Assembly: GCA_030840805.1 (NCBI GenBank)
Contig: JAVEDU010000089.1
Coordinates: 1-61,405 of the forward strand
DNA length: 61,405 nucleotides
Direction: 5' to 3'
DNA from: Actinomycetota bacterium
GTDB taxonomy: Bacteria; Actinomycetota; Actinomycetes; Mycobacteriales; HKI-0501
The notes beneath the pieces were generated by a model. The model did not search any database. It was not told the DNA's origin and worked only from the letters and a program-made list of their open reading frames with translations. Positions 47,989 through 57,403 of the stretch are shown here, in pieces. A program made the translations under genes and the position numbers. Positions within the stretch are counted from its first letter, which is position 1. The number at the start of each line of letters is the position of its first letter.

Positions 47989-49689
47989 TCACAGGAACAC
48001 GATCGAGAGCACGGCGGTCAGGGCGAGCGCGCCGAAGCCGAGGATCTTCGGGTTCTCCCACCAGGTCCGCGGCTTCTTGGCCTGCGCCGCGTCCGGCGCG
48101 TCCGGGTCCGGTACGCCCCACACCAGGCCACGCAGCTCCTCGATCGGTTTCGGCTTGGTCACCAGCGTGACCAGCACGGTCACCACCGCGTCGGCGACGA
48201 ACGCGACGATCGCGCTGTAGAAGTTCGCCATCTGCGCGTTGATCTCGGCGTGGTTGCTCGCGTTGCCCCCGGGGTAGAAGTACCCGATGTGGTAGGACGC
48301 CAGGTGCATCACGCCCGCGCCGACGGTGCCCGCGACGAGGCCCGCGAGACCCGCCCACGGGGTCGTCCGCTTCCAGAACATCGCGATGATGAACGTGGCG
48401 AACAGCGGCGCATTGAAGAACGAGAACAGCAGCTGGACGTAGACCATGATGTTCGAGTAGCCGGCCGCGATGAACGCGGTGCCGATGCCGATCACGATGC
48501 CGACGACCGTGATGGTCCGGCCGACGTTGAGGTAGTGCCGGTCCGACCGCCCCGGTCGGATGTAGGGGCGCCAGATGTCGTACGTGAACACGGTGTTGAA
48601 CGAGCTCACGTTCGCGGCCATGCCGGCCATGAACGCGGCGAGCAGGCCGGTGAGCGCGATCCCGAGCACGCCGTTCGGCAGGAACCTTCCCATCAGCTCG
48701 GGGATCGCGTCGTTGTACGTGGGTCCGCCGTCCTTGCCGAGGTTCGGCACGACCGCGATCGCGACGAGCCCGGGGATGATCGTCAGGGCCGGGATGAAGA
48801 TCTTCGGGTACGCGCCGATGAGCGGCGTGCGCTGCGCGGCGGACAGGTCCTTGGCCGAGAGGGCGCGCTGGACCTCGGCGAAGTTCGTGGTCCAGTAGCC
48901 GAACGACAGCACGAACCCGAGGCCCATGACGATGCCGATCCAGTCGCCGAGCGGGTTCGTCCAGTGCCCGGCCTGGGCCCCGGCCCAGGCGCTGAACAGG
49001 CGGTCTCCGTTCGGCACCGTGGACTCCACCTTGGCCTGGAGGCCGGACCAGCCGCCGACCGACACCAGGCCCACGATCACGACCGGGACGAGGCCCGCGA
49101 CGATCACGAAGAACTGGAGGACCTCGGTGTAGATCGCGCCGGAGAGGCCGCCGAGCGTGATGTACGCGAGGACGAACCCGGCGCCGACCGCGACGGCGAG
49201 GGGGATCGGCCAGCCGAGGAGGCTCCGCAGCACGAGGGCGAGCGCGTACAGGTTGATACCGGCCGTGAGCACCGAGGCCACCGCGAAGGTGAGCGCGTTG
49301 AACAGGTGCGTCGGTGCGTTGAACCGCCGACGCAGGTACTCGGGGACGCTGTGGACCCGGGAGCCGTAGTAGAACGGCATCATCACGAGCCCGAGGAACA
49401 CCATGGCCGGCACGGCGCCGATCCAGTAGAAGTGCACGGTCGGGATGCCGTACTGCGCCCCGTTCGCGGCCATGCCGAGGATCTCGAGGGCGCCGAGGTT
49501 CGCCGAGATGAACGCGAGCCCGGTGACCCAGGCGGGCAGCGAACGGCCGGACAGGAAGAAGTCCTCGCTCGTGGCGATCGCCCGCCGGGCCAGTACGCCG
49601 ATCACGACCACGATCGCGAAGTAGAGCGCCAGGATGCTGTAGTCCAGCGCGTTCACATCGAGGCGGCCCGCTGCCAGGATGCTGCTCAC
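47989..49689 (-). CDS. Sodium:solute symporter (SSS/SGLT family)
   Basis: 566 residues, about 14 transmembrane helices. Signature elements: EDFFLSGRSLPAWVTGLAFISANLGALEILG, YTEVLQFFVIVAG and AGMAANVSSFNTVFTYDIW (helix 8, sodium-site Ser/Thr). The family couples sodium entry to uptake of sugars, amino acids or organic acids; it looks closest to the SGLT branch. The GTG start at 49689 has GGAGG six bases upstream. A 132-base non-coding gap separates it from the HMG-CoA lyase gene. Substrate unknown; position suggests an organic acid related to branched-chain breakdown. Confidence 0.93.
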   Translation of the reverse strand: MSSILAAGRLDVNALDYSILALYFAIVVVIGVLARRAIATSEDFFLSGRSLPAWVTGLAFISANLGALEILGMAANGAQYGIPTVHFYWIGAVPAMVFLGLVMMPFYYGSRVHSVPEYLRRRFNAPTHLFNALTFAVASVLTAGINLYALALVLRSLLGWPIPLAVAVGAGFVLAYITLGGLSGAIYTEVLQFFVIVAGLVPVVIVGLVSVGGWSGLQAKVESTVPNGDRLFSAWAGAQAGHWTNPLGDWIGIVMGLGFVLSFGYWTTNFAEVQRALSAKDLSAAQRTPLIGAYPKIFIPALTIIPGLVAIAVVPNLGKDGGPTYNDAIPELMGRFLPNGVLGIALTGLLAAFMAGMAANVSSFNTVFTYDIWRPYIRPGRSDRHYLNVGRTITVVGIVIGIGTAFIAAGYSNIMVYVQLLFSFFNAPLFATFIIAMFWKRTTPWAGLAGLVAGTVGAGVMHLASYHIGYFYPGGNASNHAEINAQMANFYSAIVAFVADAVVTVLVTLVTKPKPIEELRGLVWGVPDPDAPDAAQAKKPRTWWENPKILGFGALALTAVLSIVFL

Positions 49690-49821
49690 CCGTCACCTCC
49701 GCCGCACGTACCGGGGCAGGGTCGCCGATGACCGGGGACGGCACACGCGGACGTGAGGGTGACCCCGCCGAGACGGCCGCGCAACTCGACGGCACGAACT
49801 GTGGCCCTTTTGTGATCTGGC

Positions 49822-50739
49822 TCAGCCGAGGACGGCCCGGCGGGTACGCGGTCCCGCCCGGAGCACCGCCGACGGCAGTTCGCGCCCGACGATGCGCTCG
49901 GCCAGCCGGGCGGCGTCGACGAGCGCGTCGAGGTCCACCCCCGTGTCGATGCCCATGTCCTCGAGCATGTGCACGAGCTCCTCGCTGGCGAGATTCCCAC
50001 TGGCACCGGGGGCGTACGGGCAGCCACCGAGGCCGCCGACACTCGCGTCGAACTCGGTGACCCCGAGCTGGAGCGCGGCGAGCACGTTCGCGAGCGCCGT
50101 ACCGCGGGTGTTGTGGAAGTGCAGCAGCAGCGGGAGCTCGGCGTGCCGGGACCGTACGGCGTCCACGAGCGCCGTGACCCGGGTCGGCGTGCCCATCCCG
50201 GTCGTGTCGCCGAACGCGATCCGGTCCGCCCCGGCGGCCGCGGCGCGGTCCACCACGGACACCACCCGCGAGGTCGCCACCTCACCCTCGTACGGGCAGC
50301 CGAACGAGGTCGACACGATCACCTCGACCGTGCCGCCCGCGCCGTGGACGGTGCCGATCAGCTCGGCGATGCCGTCGAGCGACTCCTCGGTGGACCGGTT
50401 GATGTTCTTGCGGTTGTGGGTGTCCGAGGCGGACACCACGACCTCCAGCTCGGTGAAGCCCGCCGCGAGCGCGCGTTCGGCGCCGCGCGCGTTGGGGACC
50501 AGCGCGCTGTAGGCGACGTCGGCGTTGCGCTTCGCGCCCGCCCAGACCTCCTCCGCGTCGGCCATCTGCGGGATCGCGCGCGGGTGGACGAACGACACGG
50601 CCTCGATCCGCCGCACGCCGGTCTGCCCGAGCGCGTCGAGCAGCGCAATCTTGTCGGCGGTCGGGACGGGCGCCTCGTTCTGCAGGCCGTCGCGGGGTCC
50701 GACCTCCCGCAGGCTGACCTTCGCCGGATACCTGCTCAC
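49822..50739 (-). CDS. Hydroxymethylglutaryl-CoA lyase
   Basis: 305 residues, TIM-barrel of the DRE-TIM family. Motifs SLREVGPRDGLQNE (metal and acid site), HFHNTRGTALANV (metal His) and the signature loop GGLGGCPYAPGASGN with the active-site Cys. It splits 3-hydroxy-3-methylglutaryl-CoA into acetoacetate and acetyl-CoA, the last step of leucine breakdown. The GTG start at 50739 overlaps the stop of the biotin carboxylase gene (GTGA). Confidence 0.96.
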   Translation of the reverse strand: MSRYPAKVSLREVGPRDGLQNEAPVPTADKIALLDALGQTGVRRIEAVSFVHPRAIPQMADAEEVWAGAKRNADVAYSALVPNARGAERALAAGFTELEVVVSASDTHNRKNINRSTEESLDGIAELIGTVHGAGGTVEVIVSTSFGCPYEGEVATSRVVSVVDRAAAAGADRIAFGDTTGMGTPTRVTALVDAVRSRHAELPLLLHFHNTRGTALANVLAALQLGVTEFDASVGGLGGCPYAPGASGNLASEELVHMLEDMGIDTGVDLDALVDAARLAERIVGRELPSAVLRAGPRTRRAVLG

Positions 50740-52067
50740 CCGCGCATCCTCCCCACGATGCCGGTGTCGTACTCGCCGGAGGTGAACTCCTCGGTGTCGA
50801 GCAGCTCGCGGAAGAACTCGAGGTTGCTCTTGGGGCCGGCGATCCGGAAGCCGGCCACCGCGTCCCGGGCCCGCTGGAGCGCGGTCTCCCGGTCCGGGCC
50901 GTGCACGATCAGCTTGGCCATGAGCGAGTCGTAGTGCGGCGTGACCGTCGTACCGGGGCCGTACCCGGCGTCGACGCGGACGCCCTCCCCGGCGGGCTCG
51001 ACCCACTCGGTGATCACGCCGGGTCCGGGCAGGAACCGCCTCGGGTCCTCGGCGTTGATGCGCAGCTCGATGGCGTGGCCGGACGGCGTGAGGGTGCCGA
51101 GCTCGGGCTCCTCACCGGACGCGATCCGCAGCTGGGCCGCGACGAGGTCGATGCCGTACACCGCCTCGGTGATCGGGTGCTCGACCTGGAGCCGGGTGTT
51201 CATCTCCAGGAACACGAACTCCCCGGTGTCCGGCGCCAGCAGGCATTCGACCGTGCCGGCGTTGCGGTACCCGACGGCCTCGCCCGCCTGGACGGCCGCG
51301 GCGAGCATCCGCGCCCGCAGGGCGGGGTCGAGCCCGGGCGAGGGGGTCTCCTCGGCGACCTTCTGGTTGCGGCGCTGGACCGAGCAGTCCCGCTCACCCA
51401 GCGCGACGACCCGGCCGTCCGGGAGGCCCAGGATCTGGACCTCGACGTGGCGCACGCGCGGGTAGTACCGCTCGAGGAGCACAGAGCCGTCGCCGAACAG
51501 CCGCTCGGCGAACGCGCGCACCTTGTCGTACTCGCGGGCGAGCGCCGCCGGGTCGGCCGCGACCGCCATGCCCATCCCGCCACCACCGGCGGAGGCCTTC
51601 ACCATGACCGGGTAGCCGATGCCCTCGGCCGCGGCGAGCGCACCGTCGGCATCGGACACCGGGGTCTCGGTGCCGGGCGAGACCGGGACACCCGCGGCCG
51701 CGACCAGGTTCCGGGCGTTGATCTTGTCGCCCATCCGCTCGATCGCGTCGGCCGGCGGGCCGACCCAGACCAGGCCCGCGCCGGCGACCGCGCGGGCGAA
51801 CCCGGCGTTCTCGGAGAGGAAGCCGTAGCCCGGGTGGATCGCCTCGGCGCCGGTGCGGGCGGCGATGGCGAGGAGCTGGGCGGAGTCGCGGTACGCCTGC
51901 GCCGGCGTGCCGGTGAGCGGGACCGCCTCGTCGGCCTCCGCGACGAACGGCAGCTTCTCGTCGGCCTCGGAGTACACGGCGATGGTGCGGATGCCGAGCC
52001 GCCGGGCGGTGCGGATGATCCGCCGGGCGATCTCGCCCCGATTGGCGACCAGTACGGAGGAGATCAT
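50736..52067 (-). CDS. Biotin carboxylase subunit (ATP-grasp), without biotin-carrier domain
   Basis: 443 residues: N-terminal VLVANRGEIARRIIRTARRLG, ATP-grasp lid KASAGGGGMGM, HVEVQILG, ERDCSVQRRNQKVAEE and EMNTRLQVEHPITE, all intact. It carboxylates biotin with ATP and bicarbonate. Alpha subunits of actinobacterial acyl-CoA carboxylases are usually about 600-670 residues because a BT and a biotin-carrier domain follow; here the frame stops right after the carboxylase domain, with no Met-Lys-Met site. ATG at 52067 with GGAAGG. First gene after the tetR gene; the carrier must come from elsewhere. Confidence 0.95.
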   Translation of the reverse strand: MISSVLVANRGEIARRIIRTARRLGIRTIAVYSEADEKLPFVAEADEAVPLTGTPAQAYRDSAQLLAIAARTGAEAIHPGYGFLSENAGFARAVAGAGLVWVGPPADAIERMGDKINARNLVAAAGVPVSPGTETPVSDADGALAAAEGIGYPVMVKASAGGGGMGMAVAADPAALAREYDKVRAFAERLFGDGSVLLERYYPRVRHVEVQILGLPDGRVVALGERDCSVQRRNQKVAEETPSPGLDPALRARMLAAAVQAGEAVGYRNAGTVECLLAPDTGEFVFLEMNTRLQVEHPITEAVYGIDLVAAQLRIASGEEPELGTLTPSGHAIELRINAEDPRRFLPGPGVITEWVEPAGEGVRVDAGYGPGTTVTPHYDSLMAKLIVHGPDRETALQRARDAVAGFRIAGPKSNLEFFRELLDTEEFTSGEYDTGIVGRMRG

Positions 52068-52092
52068 GTGGGCCTTCCGGTCCGTCGCGCTT

Positions 52093-52114
52093 CCTGAACG
52101 ATCGTTAGGTTACG
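52093..52114. promoter_or_regulatory. TetR-type operator, copy 2 (before biotin carboxylase gene)
   Basis: AACGATCGTT palindrome (52097-52106) followed by AGGTTACG, differing from copy 1 at one base of 22. It lies 26 bases before the biotin carboxylase start and 30 bases after the tetR stop, so the carboxylase-lyase pair probably has its own regulated promoter. Confidence 0.75.
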
Positions 52115-52143
52115 ACCCGGCCGCGCCGGGCGCCAGCATGTGC

Positions 52144-52746
52144 TCAGCCGCGTAGCGCCGCCAGCGCCATGTCGCGCAGCAGCGCGGACACCCGGCCCCG
52201 CGGCAGCGGCGACCGGAGGAACGGCGTCGAGTTCATCAGGCCGAACGCCGCGTGCGCGCACACCCGTGCCTCGTCCGGCGCCAGCTCCGGCCGGAGCCGG
52301 GTCAGCACGTCGACCCACTCCTCGACGTACTCACGCTGGAGGCGCCGGATCATCCGCCGGGGCTCGTCCGGGAGCCGGTCCAGCTCGTTGAGGTGGACGC
52401 TGATCACCGCGGGGTGCTCGAGGGCGAACTCGACGTGGAAGTCCACCAGGGCCTCGAGGGCGGCCTCGTCCCCCTCGGCCGACTCGACCCGGGCGCGCCC
52501 GCCGTCGCGCAGTCCCTCGCTCACCGGGATGAGGGCGGCGCTCAGCATCGCCTCCTTGCCGGCGAAGTGGTGGTACAGCGCCGGACCGGTCACGCCCGCG
52601 GCGCTGCCGATGTCGTCCATGCTCACGCCGTGGTACCCGCGGGTGGCGAACAGGGCGACCGCGATCGTGAGGATCTCGTCCCGCCGTGAGCGACGCCGGG
52701 GCGGGCCCGCGGAGGAGCCGGGCACGGTGTCGAGGTCGGCGGTCAC
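52144..52746 (-). CDS. TetR/AcrR-family regulator of the branched-chain acyl-CoA locus
   Basis: 200 residues. N-terminal helix-turn-helix (RRDEILTIAVALFATRGYHGVSM, then DIGSAAGVTGPALYHHFAGKEAM at about 50-72) and an all-helical ligand domain. GTG at 52746 gives the normal length for the family; the longer frame reads through the apparent operator. Three related palindromes precede this gene and two target operons, so it is the likely repressor. In mycobacteria a TetR protein (Rv2506) adjoins the same accA1/accD1/fadE genes. The inducer is probably a branched-chain acyl-CoA (inference). Confidence 0.92.
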   Translation of the reverse strand: MTADLDTVPGSSAGPPRRRSRRDEILTIAVALFATRGYHGVSMDDIGSAAGVTGPALYHHFAGKEAMLSAALIPVSEGLRDGGRARVESAEGDEAALEALVDFHVEFALEHPAVISVHLNELDRLPDEPRRMIRRLQREYVEEWVDVLTRLRPELAPDEARVCAHAAFGLMNSTPFLRSPLPRGRVSALLRDMALAALRG

Positions 52747-52769
52747 CGGCTCAGCGTAGTTCGTACGTG

Positions 52770-52779
52770 AACGGTCGTT
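52770..52779. promoter_or_regulatory. TetR-type operator, copy 3 (before tetR itself)
   Basis: AACGGTCGTT, one mismatch from the AACGATCGTT core of the other two copies, followed by AAT. It lies 24 bases upstream of the tetR GTG and suggests autoregulation, perhaps with weaker binding. The divergent GNAT gene starts 76 bases away. Confidence 0.55.
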
Positions 52780-52855
52780 AATCCCCCACTCGCGCGAGTG
52801 GCGGGTGGCACGTGGCCGCGTACGGTCGGGCCCGGGCCCGGACCGAGGAGGACAC

Positions 52856-53155
52856 GTGGACATGACGGTCACCGACGCACCCGACCGGCAGCGCTACGAG
52901 GCCCATGTCGGCGACGTCCTCGCGGGCTTCACCCGGTACACGACCGAGGGCGCTGCCGTGATCTTCACGCACACCGAGGTCGAGCCGCAGTTCGAGGGCG
53001 AGGGGGTCGGCAGCACCCTGGTCGCCGGCGCGCTCGACGACGTTCGGCGGCAGGGGCGCAAGGTCGTCCCGTTGTGCGAGTTCGTCGCGGAGTACATCCA
53101 GAAGCACCCGGTCCGGTACGGGGACCTCGTCGATCCCGGCGACCCGGCCTCCTAG
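52856..53155 (+). CDS. Small GNAT-type N-acetyltransferase (YjdJ/Acetyltransf_CG-like)
   Basis: 99 residues, a single compact GNAT fold with the acetyl-CoA loop FEGEGVGSTLV (R/QxxGxG/A form) and a C-terminal CEFVAEYIQKHP segment that matches the small YjdJ-type enzymes. GTG at 52856 with GAGGAG five bases upstream is chosen; an ATG six bases later is possible. Divergent from tetR. Substrate unknown. Confidence 0.9.
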   Translation: MDMTVTDAPDRQRYEAHVGDVLAGFTRYTTEGAAVIFTHTEVEPQFEGEGVGSTLVAGALDDVRRQGRKVVPLCEFVAEYIQKHPVRYGDLVDPGDPAS

Positions 53156-53236
53156 GGCACCGCGGCCGGCGCGGGGGTCGCGGGGGAACCGTCCCGGCCG
53201 TACCGTGAAGGCGGCGCATCGCGGCGGGAGCACGCC

Positions 53237-53824
53237 ATGACTGATGAGCGTTCGGTGGCCGACTGGACCCTGAGCCGGGACCTCGTGGACCGGTTCGTGG
53301 CCGGCAAGGCCACCGAGGCGGAAGAGGCGGCGCTGGCCGACGAGGTCGCCCGTGTCCTGCCGTTCCACACCGAGCTGCCGAATCCGCTCGTGGCCGCCCT
53401 CGAGAAGGTCATGGACCACCTCGGCGGCGAACCGTCGCTCTGGGCGTGGCTGGACCGCCACGCGGGGCGGCCCCGCAAGACCGCCCGGCTGTATCTCGTG
53501 ATGGCGCTGCTGGACCGGATCAGCACCGAGCCGGCCGTGACGACCGCGTTGACCGAGCGCCGGTCGCACACCCGCTATCCGCCCGGACTCGAGGAGTACC
53601 TCCCGCCGGTGACCTCGGAGGAGACGCTCGCCGACCTGTCCGGGCAGATCGAGCTGCTGCTCCGGGCCGACCGGGTGGACACCGCCGTCGCGCTCGCGGC
53701 GGCGGTCGTCGACCTCCTCGACGCACTCGCGCGGCGGATCGCCGAGCTCGACCCCGCGCTGCAGGGCCTGCGCGACCAGGTGGCCGAGCTGCGGCGGGAC
53801 CTCCAGCAGGTCGCCGCCGCCTGA
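53237..53824 (+). CDS. Hypothetical protein with C-terminal coiled coil
   Basis: 195 residues, soluble, largely helical, no recognised domain. The first 40 residues (SRDLVDRFVAGKATEAEEAALADEVARVL) are charged and helical; residues about 150-193 (DLLDALARRIAELDPALQGL, then AELRRDLQQVAA) predict a coiled coil. The ATG start at 53237 follows GGCGGGAGCACGCC. Stop codon six bases from the convergent chemoreceptor gene stop. Function unknown. Confidence 0.75.
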   Translation: MTDERSVADWTLSRDLVDRFVAGKATEAEEAALADEVARVLPFHTELPNPLVAALEKVMDHLGGEPSLWAWLDRHAGRPRKTARLYLVMALLDRISTEPAVTTALTERRSHTRYPPGLEEYLPPVTSEETLADLSGQIELLLRADRVDTAVALAAAVVDLLDALARRIAELDPALQGLRDQVAELRRDLQQVAAA

Positions 53825-53829
53825 GCACC

Positions 53830-55797
53830 TCAGGTCCGGAACTGGTCCAGCCTGCTCTGCACGCCCTGGGCCAGCGCGGCCAGCCGGTCCGCCGCGACTC
53901 CGGCGTGCTCGGCCGTCTCGGCGGTGGTCGCGGCCGTGGTCGCCAGGGCGGTGACGTTGGTGCTGATCTCCTCGGTGCCCTTCGCCGCCTCGGACACGCT
54001 CCGGGACATCTCGGCGGTCGTCGCGGTCTGCTCCTCCACCGCACCGGCGATCGTGGTCTGGTTGTCGCTGATCCCCCGGATCAGCGCGGAGATGTCCCGC
54101 ACCGCCTCCGCCGCGGACGCCGCGTCGGCCTGGAGTCCGCCCACTCTGGACACGATGTCCTCGGTGGCCTTCGCGGTGCTCTGCGCCAGCTCCTTGACCT
54201 CGGTCGCGACCACCGCGAAGCCCTTGCCGGACTCACCGGCACGGGCCGCCTCGATGGTGGCGTTGAGGGCCAGGAGGTTGGTCTGCTCCGCGATGGAGGT
54301 GATCACCTTGACGATCTCCCCGATCTGCTCCGACGACGTACCGAGCTGGGCCACGGAGCGGTTCGCCGCGTCGGCCTGCGCCACCGCCTCGGCGGCGATG
54401 CCGACCGCGTTCGTCGCGTTGCTGGAGATCTCGCTGATGCTGGCGCCCATCTCCTCGGTGCTGGTGGCCACGGTCTGCACGTTCGCGGTGACCTGGTTGG
54501 CGGCGGCGGCGAGGATGCCGGCCTGCGTCGAGGTGCCCTCGGCGGCGCTCTGCATCTCCCGGCCGAGCTGGTTGAGCTCGTCGGCCGTCGCCGTGACGGA
54601 GGCGGCATCGGCCCGCACCGCGCGCAGCGTGTCGGCGATCTTGCCGGTGAACGCGTTGAACGCGGCGGCGAGCTGGCCGATCTCGTCCGGCTTGGAGTCG
54701 TCGGCCCGCTGGGTCAGGTCACCGTCGCCGTTCGCGATCTCGTCGAGCCGGTTGCGCAGCGCCACGATCGGCGCGGTGATCTTGCGGGCCAGCCACACGG
54801 CGACGGCGCCGGAGACCAGGACCGCGAGCAGTGCCACGAGCAGGATCACGTTCCGGAGCGCGTTGGAGTCGGCCAGGACCTTGCTCAACGGCATCGAGAC
54901 GACGAGGGCCCAGGTGTCCTGTGCGCCGACCTTCACCGGCACGAACAGCTGCAGGGCCTCGGCACCGGTCCGCGCGTCGGTACCGGTCACCCGCACGGTC
55001 TTGCCGGTCTTCACGGCCGCGGCCGCGTGACGCGCCGCGGCGTCGCCGAGGCCCTTGCCCACCAGCTTCGCGTCGGGGTGCGCCACGACGGCCCCGGCTC
55101 CGGTGACCAGTGCGGCGTACCCGGTCTCGTACGGCTTGATCGCGTCGACCTGCTGCTGCAGCGTCGAGAGCGCCACGTCCACGCCCGCGACGCCGTACGC
55201 CTTGCCCCTGACCAGGATCGGGGCGGTCAGCGAGGTCATCATCGTCGGCACGCCGTTGACGTCGTAGGAGTACGGGTCGATGACCTTCTCCGCCTTGGAG
55301 TTCCGCGCCAGCAGGTAGTAGTCGCCGGCACCCGGCTTCTCGTAGTCGGCCAGGACACTCAGCTCGATACCCGACTTGCCGCGGCTCCAGTACGGCAGGT
55401 ACCGGCCGGTGGAGTCGGTGGAGTCCTGGCCACGGGCGGCGCGGTCACGGCCGTCGGCGGCATTCGGCTCCCACGCCGTCCAGGTACCGAGGTAGGACGG
55501 GTTCGCGGTCACCAGGCCGCGCAGGGTCTCGTCGACGTCGGTGCGCCGGAGCGGGTGCGCGGTGCGCTGCGCCGCGAGCCCGGTCGCGAGGTCGCGGGCG
55601 GTACGCATCGGGGCGGCGAGCTCCAGCTCCGCGGCCACGGCGTGGCGCTCGGCGAGCTGCTGCCCGTAGTCGATCGCCTGCTGGTGGGCGAGGGCCGACG
55701 TGCGGACCACGACGACACCGACGACGGCGGCGCACGTGAGGACCAGCATCACCACCATCGCGGCGATGATGCGGATACGAACGGTCATGGTCGGCAT
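53830..55797 (-). CDS. Methyl-accepting chemotaxis protein (dCache-HAMP-MA)
   Basis: About 655 residues. First helix ([24 protein letters not shown]), extracellular dCache sensor (about 35-280: [24 protein letters not shown]), second helix ([22 protein letters not shown]), HAMP, then the signalling domain with the conserved tip [32 protein letters not shown]. It signals to a CheA/CheW array that is not encoded in this window. ATG at 55797 is preferred; a GTG at 55842 would add 15 residues. Ligand unknown; dCache domains often bind amino acids or organic acids. Confidence 0.95.
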   Translation of the reverse strand: MPTMTVRIRIIAAMVVMLVLTCAAVVGVVVVRTSALAHQQAIDYGQQLAERHAVAAELELAAPMRTARDLATGLAAQRTAHPLRRTDVDETLRGLVTANPSYLGTWTAWEPNAADGRDRAARGQDSTDSTGRYLPYWSRGKSGIELSVLADYEKPGAGDYYLLARNSKAEKVIDPYSYDVNGVPTMMTSLTAPILVRGKAYGVAGVDVALSTLQQQVDAIKPYETGYAALVTGAGAVVAHPDAKLVGKGLGDAAARHAAAAVKTGKTVRVTGTDARTGAEALQLFVPVKVGAQDTWALVVSMPLSKVLADSNALRNVILLVALLAVLVSGAVAVWLARKITAPIVALRNRLDEIANGDGDLTQRADDSKPDEIGQLAAAFNAFTGKIADTLRAVRADAASVTATADELNQLGREMQSAAEGTSTQAGILAAAANQVTANVQTVATSTEEMGASISEISSNATNAVGIAAEAVAQADAANRSVAQLGTSSEQIGEIVKVITSIAEQTNLLALNATIEAARAGESGKGFAVVATEVKELAQSTAKATEDIVSRVGGLQADAASAAEAVRDISALIRGISDNQTTIAGAVEEQTATTAEMSRSVSEAAKGTEEISTNVTALATTAATTAETAEHAGVAADRLAALAQGVQSRLDQFRT

Positions 55798-55987
55798 TGC
55801 GCCACCGATCTCGAAGACGGGAGGACTTGTGTCCCTGCTCACTTCTTCGTCCGGGGAGCCGCGTGCTTGAGGTCTCAATCGGCCACAGTTGGTAACGGTA
55901 ATCGATAACTCCACTGCCCGGGTGGTGGGGCGGAGCCGGATCGGGCAGAGTTTGACCACCTGTCAACGCTCACGGAGGAGGACAACG

Positions 55988-56137
55988 ATGGGACTGCTCA
56001 AGGGAGCGGTGAAGGCTGCCATCGCGGCGAAGATCCTGGACATCGCCCGGCGCGAGATGAGCAAGCCGGCGAACCAGCAGAAGGCCAAGGAGCTCGTCGG
56101 CAAGCTGGCCAGCCGCGCCAAGGCCACCCGGCGCTGA
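55988..56137 (+). CDS. Small basic helical protein
   Basis: 49 residues, GLLKGAVKAAIAAKILDIAR, then REMSKPANQQKAKELVGKLA and a basic end. Amphipathic helix followed by a charged tail, as in small conserved actinobacterial proteins of unknown role. The ATG start at 55988 has GGAGGAGG. It has its own promoter space and a strong terminator (56147-56180). Function unknown. Confidence 0.7.
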   Translation: MGLLKGAVKAAIAAKILDIARREMSKPANQQKAKELVGKLASRAKATRR

Positions 56138-56146
56138 CCACGTGAC

Positions 56147-56180
56147 CCGGCCGGGTCCCCCCGAGGCGGGACCCGGCCGG
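56147..56180. terminator. Strong hairpin between convergent genes
   Basis: CCGGCCGGGTCCC and GGGACCCGGCCGG form a perfect 13-base-pair stem with an eight-base loop, nine bases after the small-protein stop and 12 bases from the stop of the convergent alcohol dehydrogenase. Confidence 0.85.
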
Positions 56181-56192
56181 ATCGGCGGGTGG

Positions 56193-57365
56193 CTACGGGT
56201 AGAGCACGATCTTGTTGCAGTCGTCCTGCTTGTCGCGGAACATCCGGTAGCCGCTCGGCGCATCGGACAGGCTCATCTTGTGGCTGATCACGAAGCTCGG
56301 GTCGATGTCGCCGTTCCGGATCCGATCCAGCAGCGGCTTCATGTACCGCTGGACATGACACTGTCCGGTTCGGACAGTCAGCGAACGGTTCATCAGCGAA
56401 CCCATCGGGAACTTGTCCACGAGGCCCCCGTACACACCGATCACCGAGACCGTCCCGCCGTTGGCGCACGCCAGGATGGCCTCCCGGATCGCGAAGGGAC
56501 GGTCGGTCTCCAGCCGCGCCGCCTGCTTGGTGCGGTCGTACGCGTACATCGCCGGGTTCGCGTGATGTGACTCCATGCCGACCGCGTCGATGCACGCGTC
56601 GGGCCCGCGCCCGGCGGTCATCTCCTTCAGTGCCTCCAGGACGCTGACCTGCTCGTAGTTGAGGACCTCCGCGCCGGTCTTCTCCCGCACGCGACGGAGC
56701 CGGTAGTCGAACCGGTCGATGCCGATCACCCGCTCCGCACCGAGCAGGAAGGCGCTCGCGATGGCGAACTGCCCCACCGGCCCGCAGCCCCACACCGCCA
56801 CCACGTCACCCGGCTTGATGTCGCACATCTCCGCGCCCATGTACCCGGTCGGGAAGATGTCGGACAGGAACAGCACCTGCTCGTCCGGGATGCCGTCGTC
56901 GATCACGATCGGGCCGACGTCGGCGAAGGGCACCCGGGCGTACTGCGCCTGGCCTCCCGGGTAGCCACCGAGCATGTGCGAGTAGCCGAAGATGCCGGAC
57001 GGGGAGTGCCCCATCATCATCTCCGCGATCCCGGCATTCGGGTTCGAGTTCTCGCAGCACGAGTACAGCCCCCGCTGACAGGAATTGCACCGTCCACAGG
57101 CGATCGGGAACGGCACGACCACCCGATCACCGATGTTGAGGTTGCCGACCTCGCGGCCGACGTCCACGACCTCGCCCATGAACTCGTGACCCAGGATGTC
57201 GTGCTTCTTCATGGTGGGGATGAACCCGTTGTACAGGTGGAGATCCGACCCGCAGATCGCGGAGGAGGTGATCCGGACGATCGCGTCGTGCTCGTTGAGG
57301 ATCTTCGGGTCCGGGACCTCCTCGACCTCGACCGAGGAGATGCCCGTCCAGCAGTTGGCCTTCAT
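56193..57365 (-). CDS. Zinc-dependent alcohol dehydrogenase (formaldehyde-dismutase/FDH-like medium-chain)
   Basis: 390 residues. Catalytic zinc ligands in CGSDLH and GHEF, structural zinc cluster [15 protein letters not shown], and the Rossmann motif [11 protein letters not shown]. The length and the [21 protein letters not shown] insertion match the glutathione-independent formaldehyde/aldehyde dehydrogenase branch. The ATG start at 57365 has GGGAAGC upstream. The SRPBCC gene lies 38 bases upstream on the same strand; the pair occurs together in other actinobacteria as I recall. Substrate uncertain. Confidence 0.94.
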   Translation of the reverse strand: MKANCWTGISSVEVEEVPDPKILNEHDAIVRITSSAICGSDLHLYNGFIPTMKKHDILGHEFMGEVVDVGREVGNLNIGDRVVVPFPIACGRCNSCQRGLYSCCENSNPNAGIAEMMMGHSPSGIFGYSHMLGGYPGGQAQYARVPFADVGPIVIDDGIPDEQVLFLSDIFPTGYMGAEMCDIKPGDVVAVWGCGPVGQFAIASAFLLGAERVIGIDRFDYRLRRVREKTGAEVLNYEQVSVLEALKEMTAGRGPDACIDAVGMESHHANPAMYAYDRTKQAARLETDRPFAIREAILACANGGTVSVIGVYGGLVDKFPMGSLMNRSLTVRTGQCHVQRYMKPLLDRIRNGDIDPSFVISHKMSLSDAPSGYRMFRDKQDDCNKIVLYP

Positions 57366-57403
57366 CGTGAGCTTCCCTTTCGTTGTCGCGGCGAGCGGAC
57401 CGG

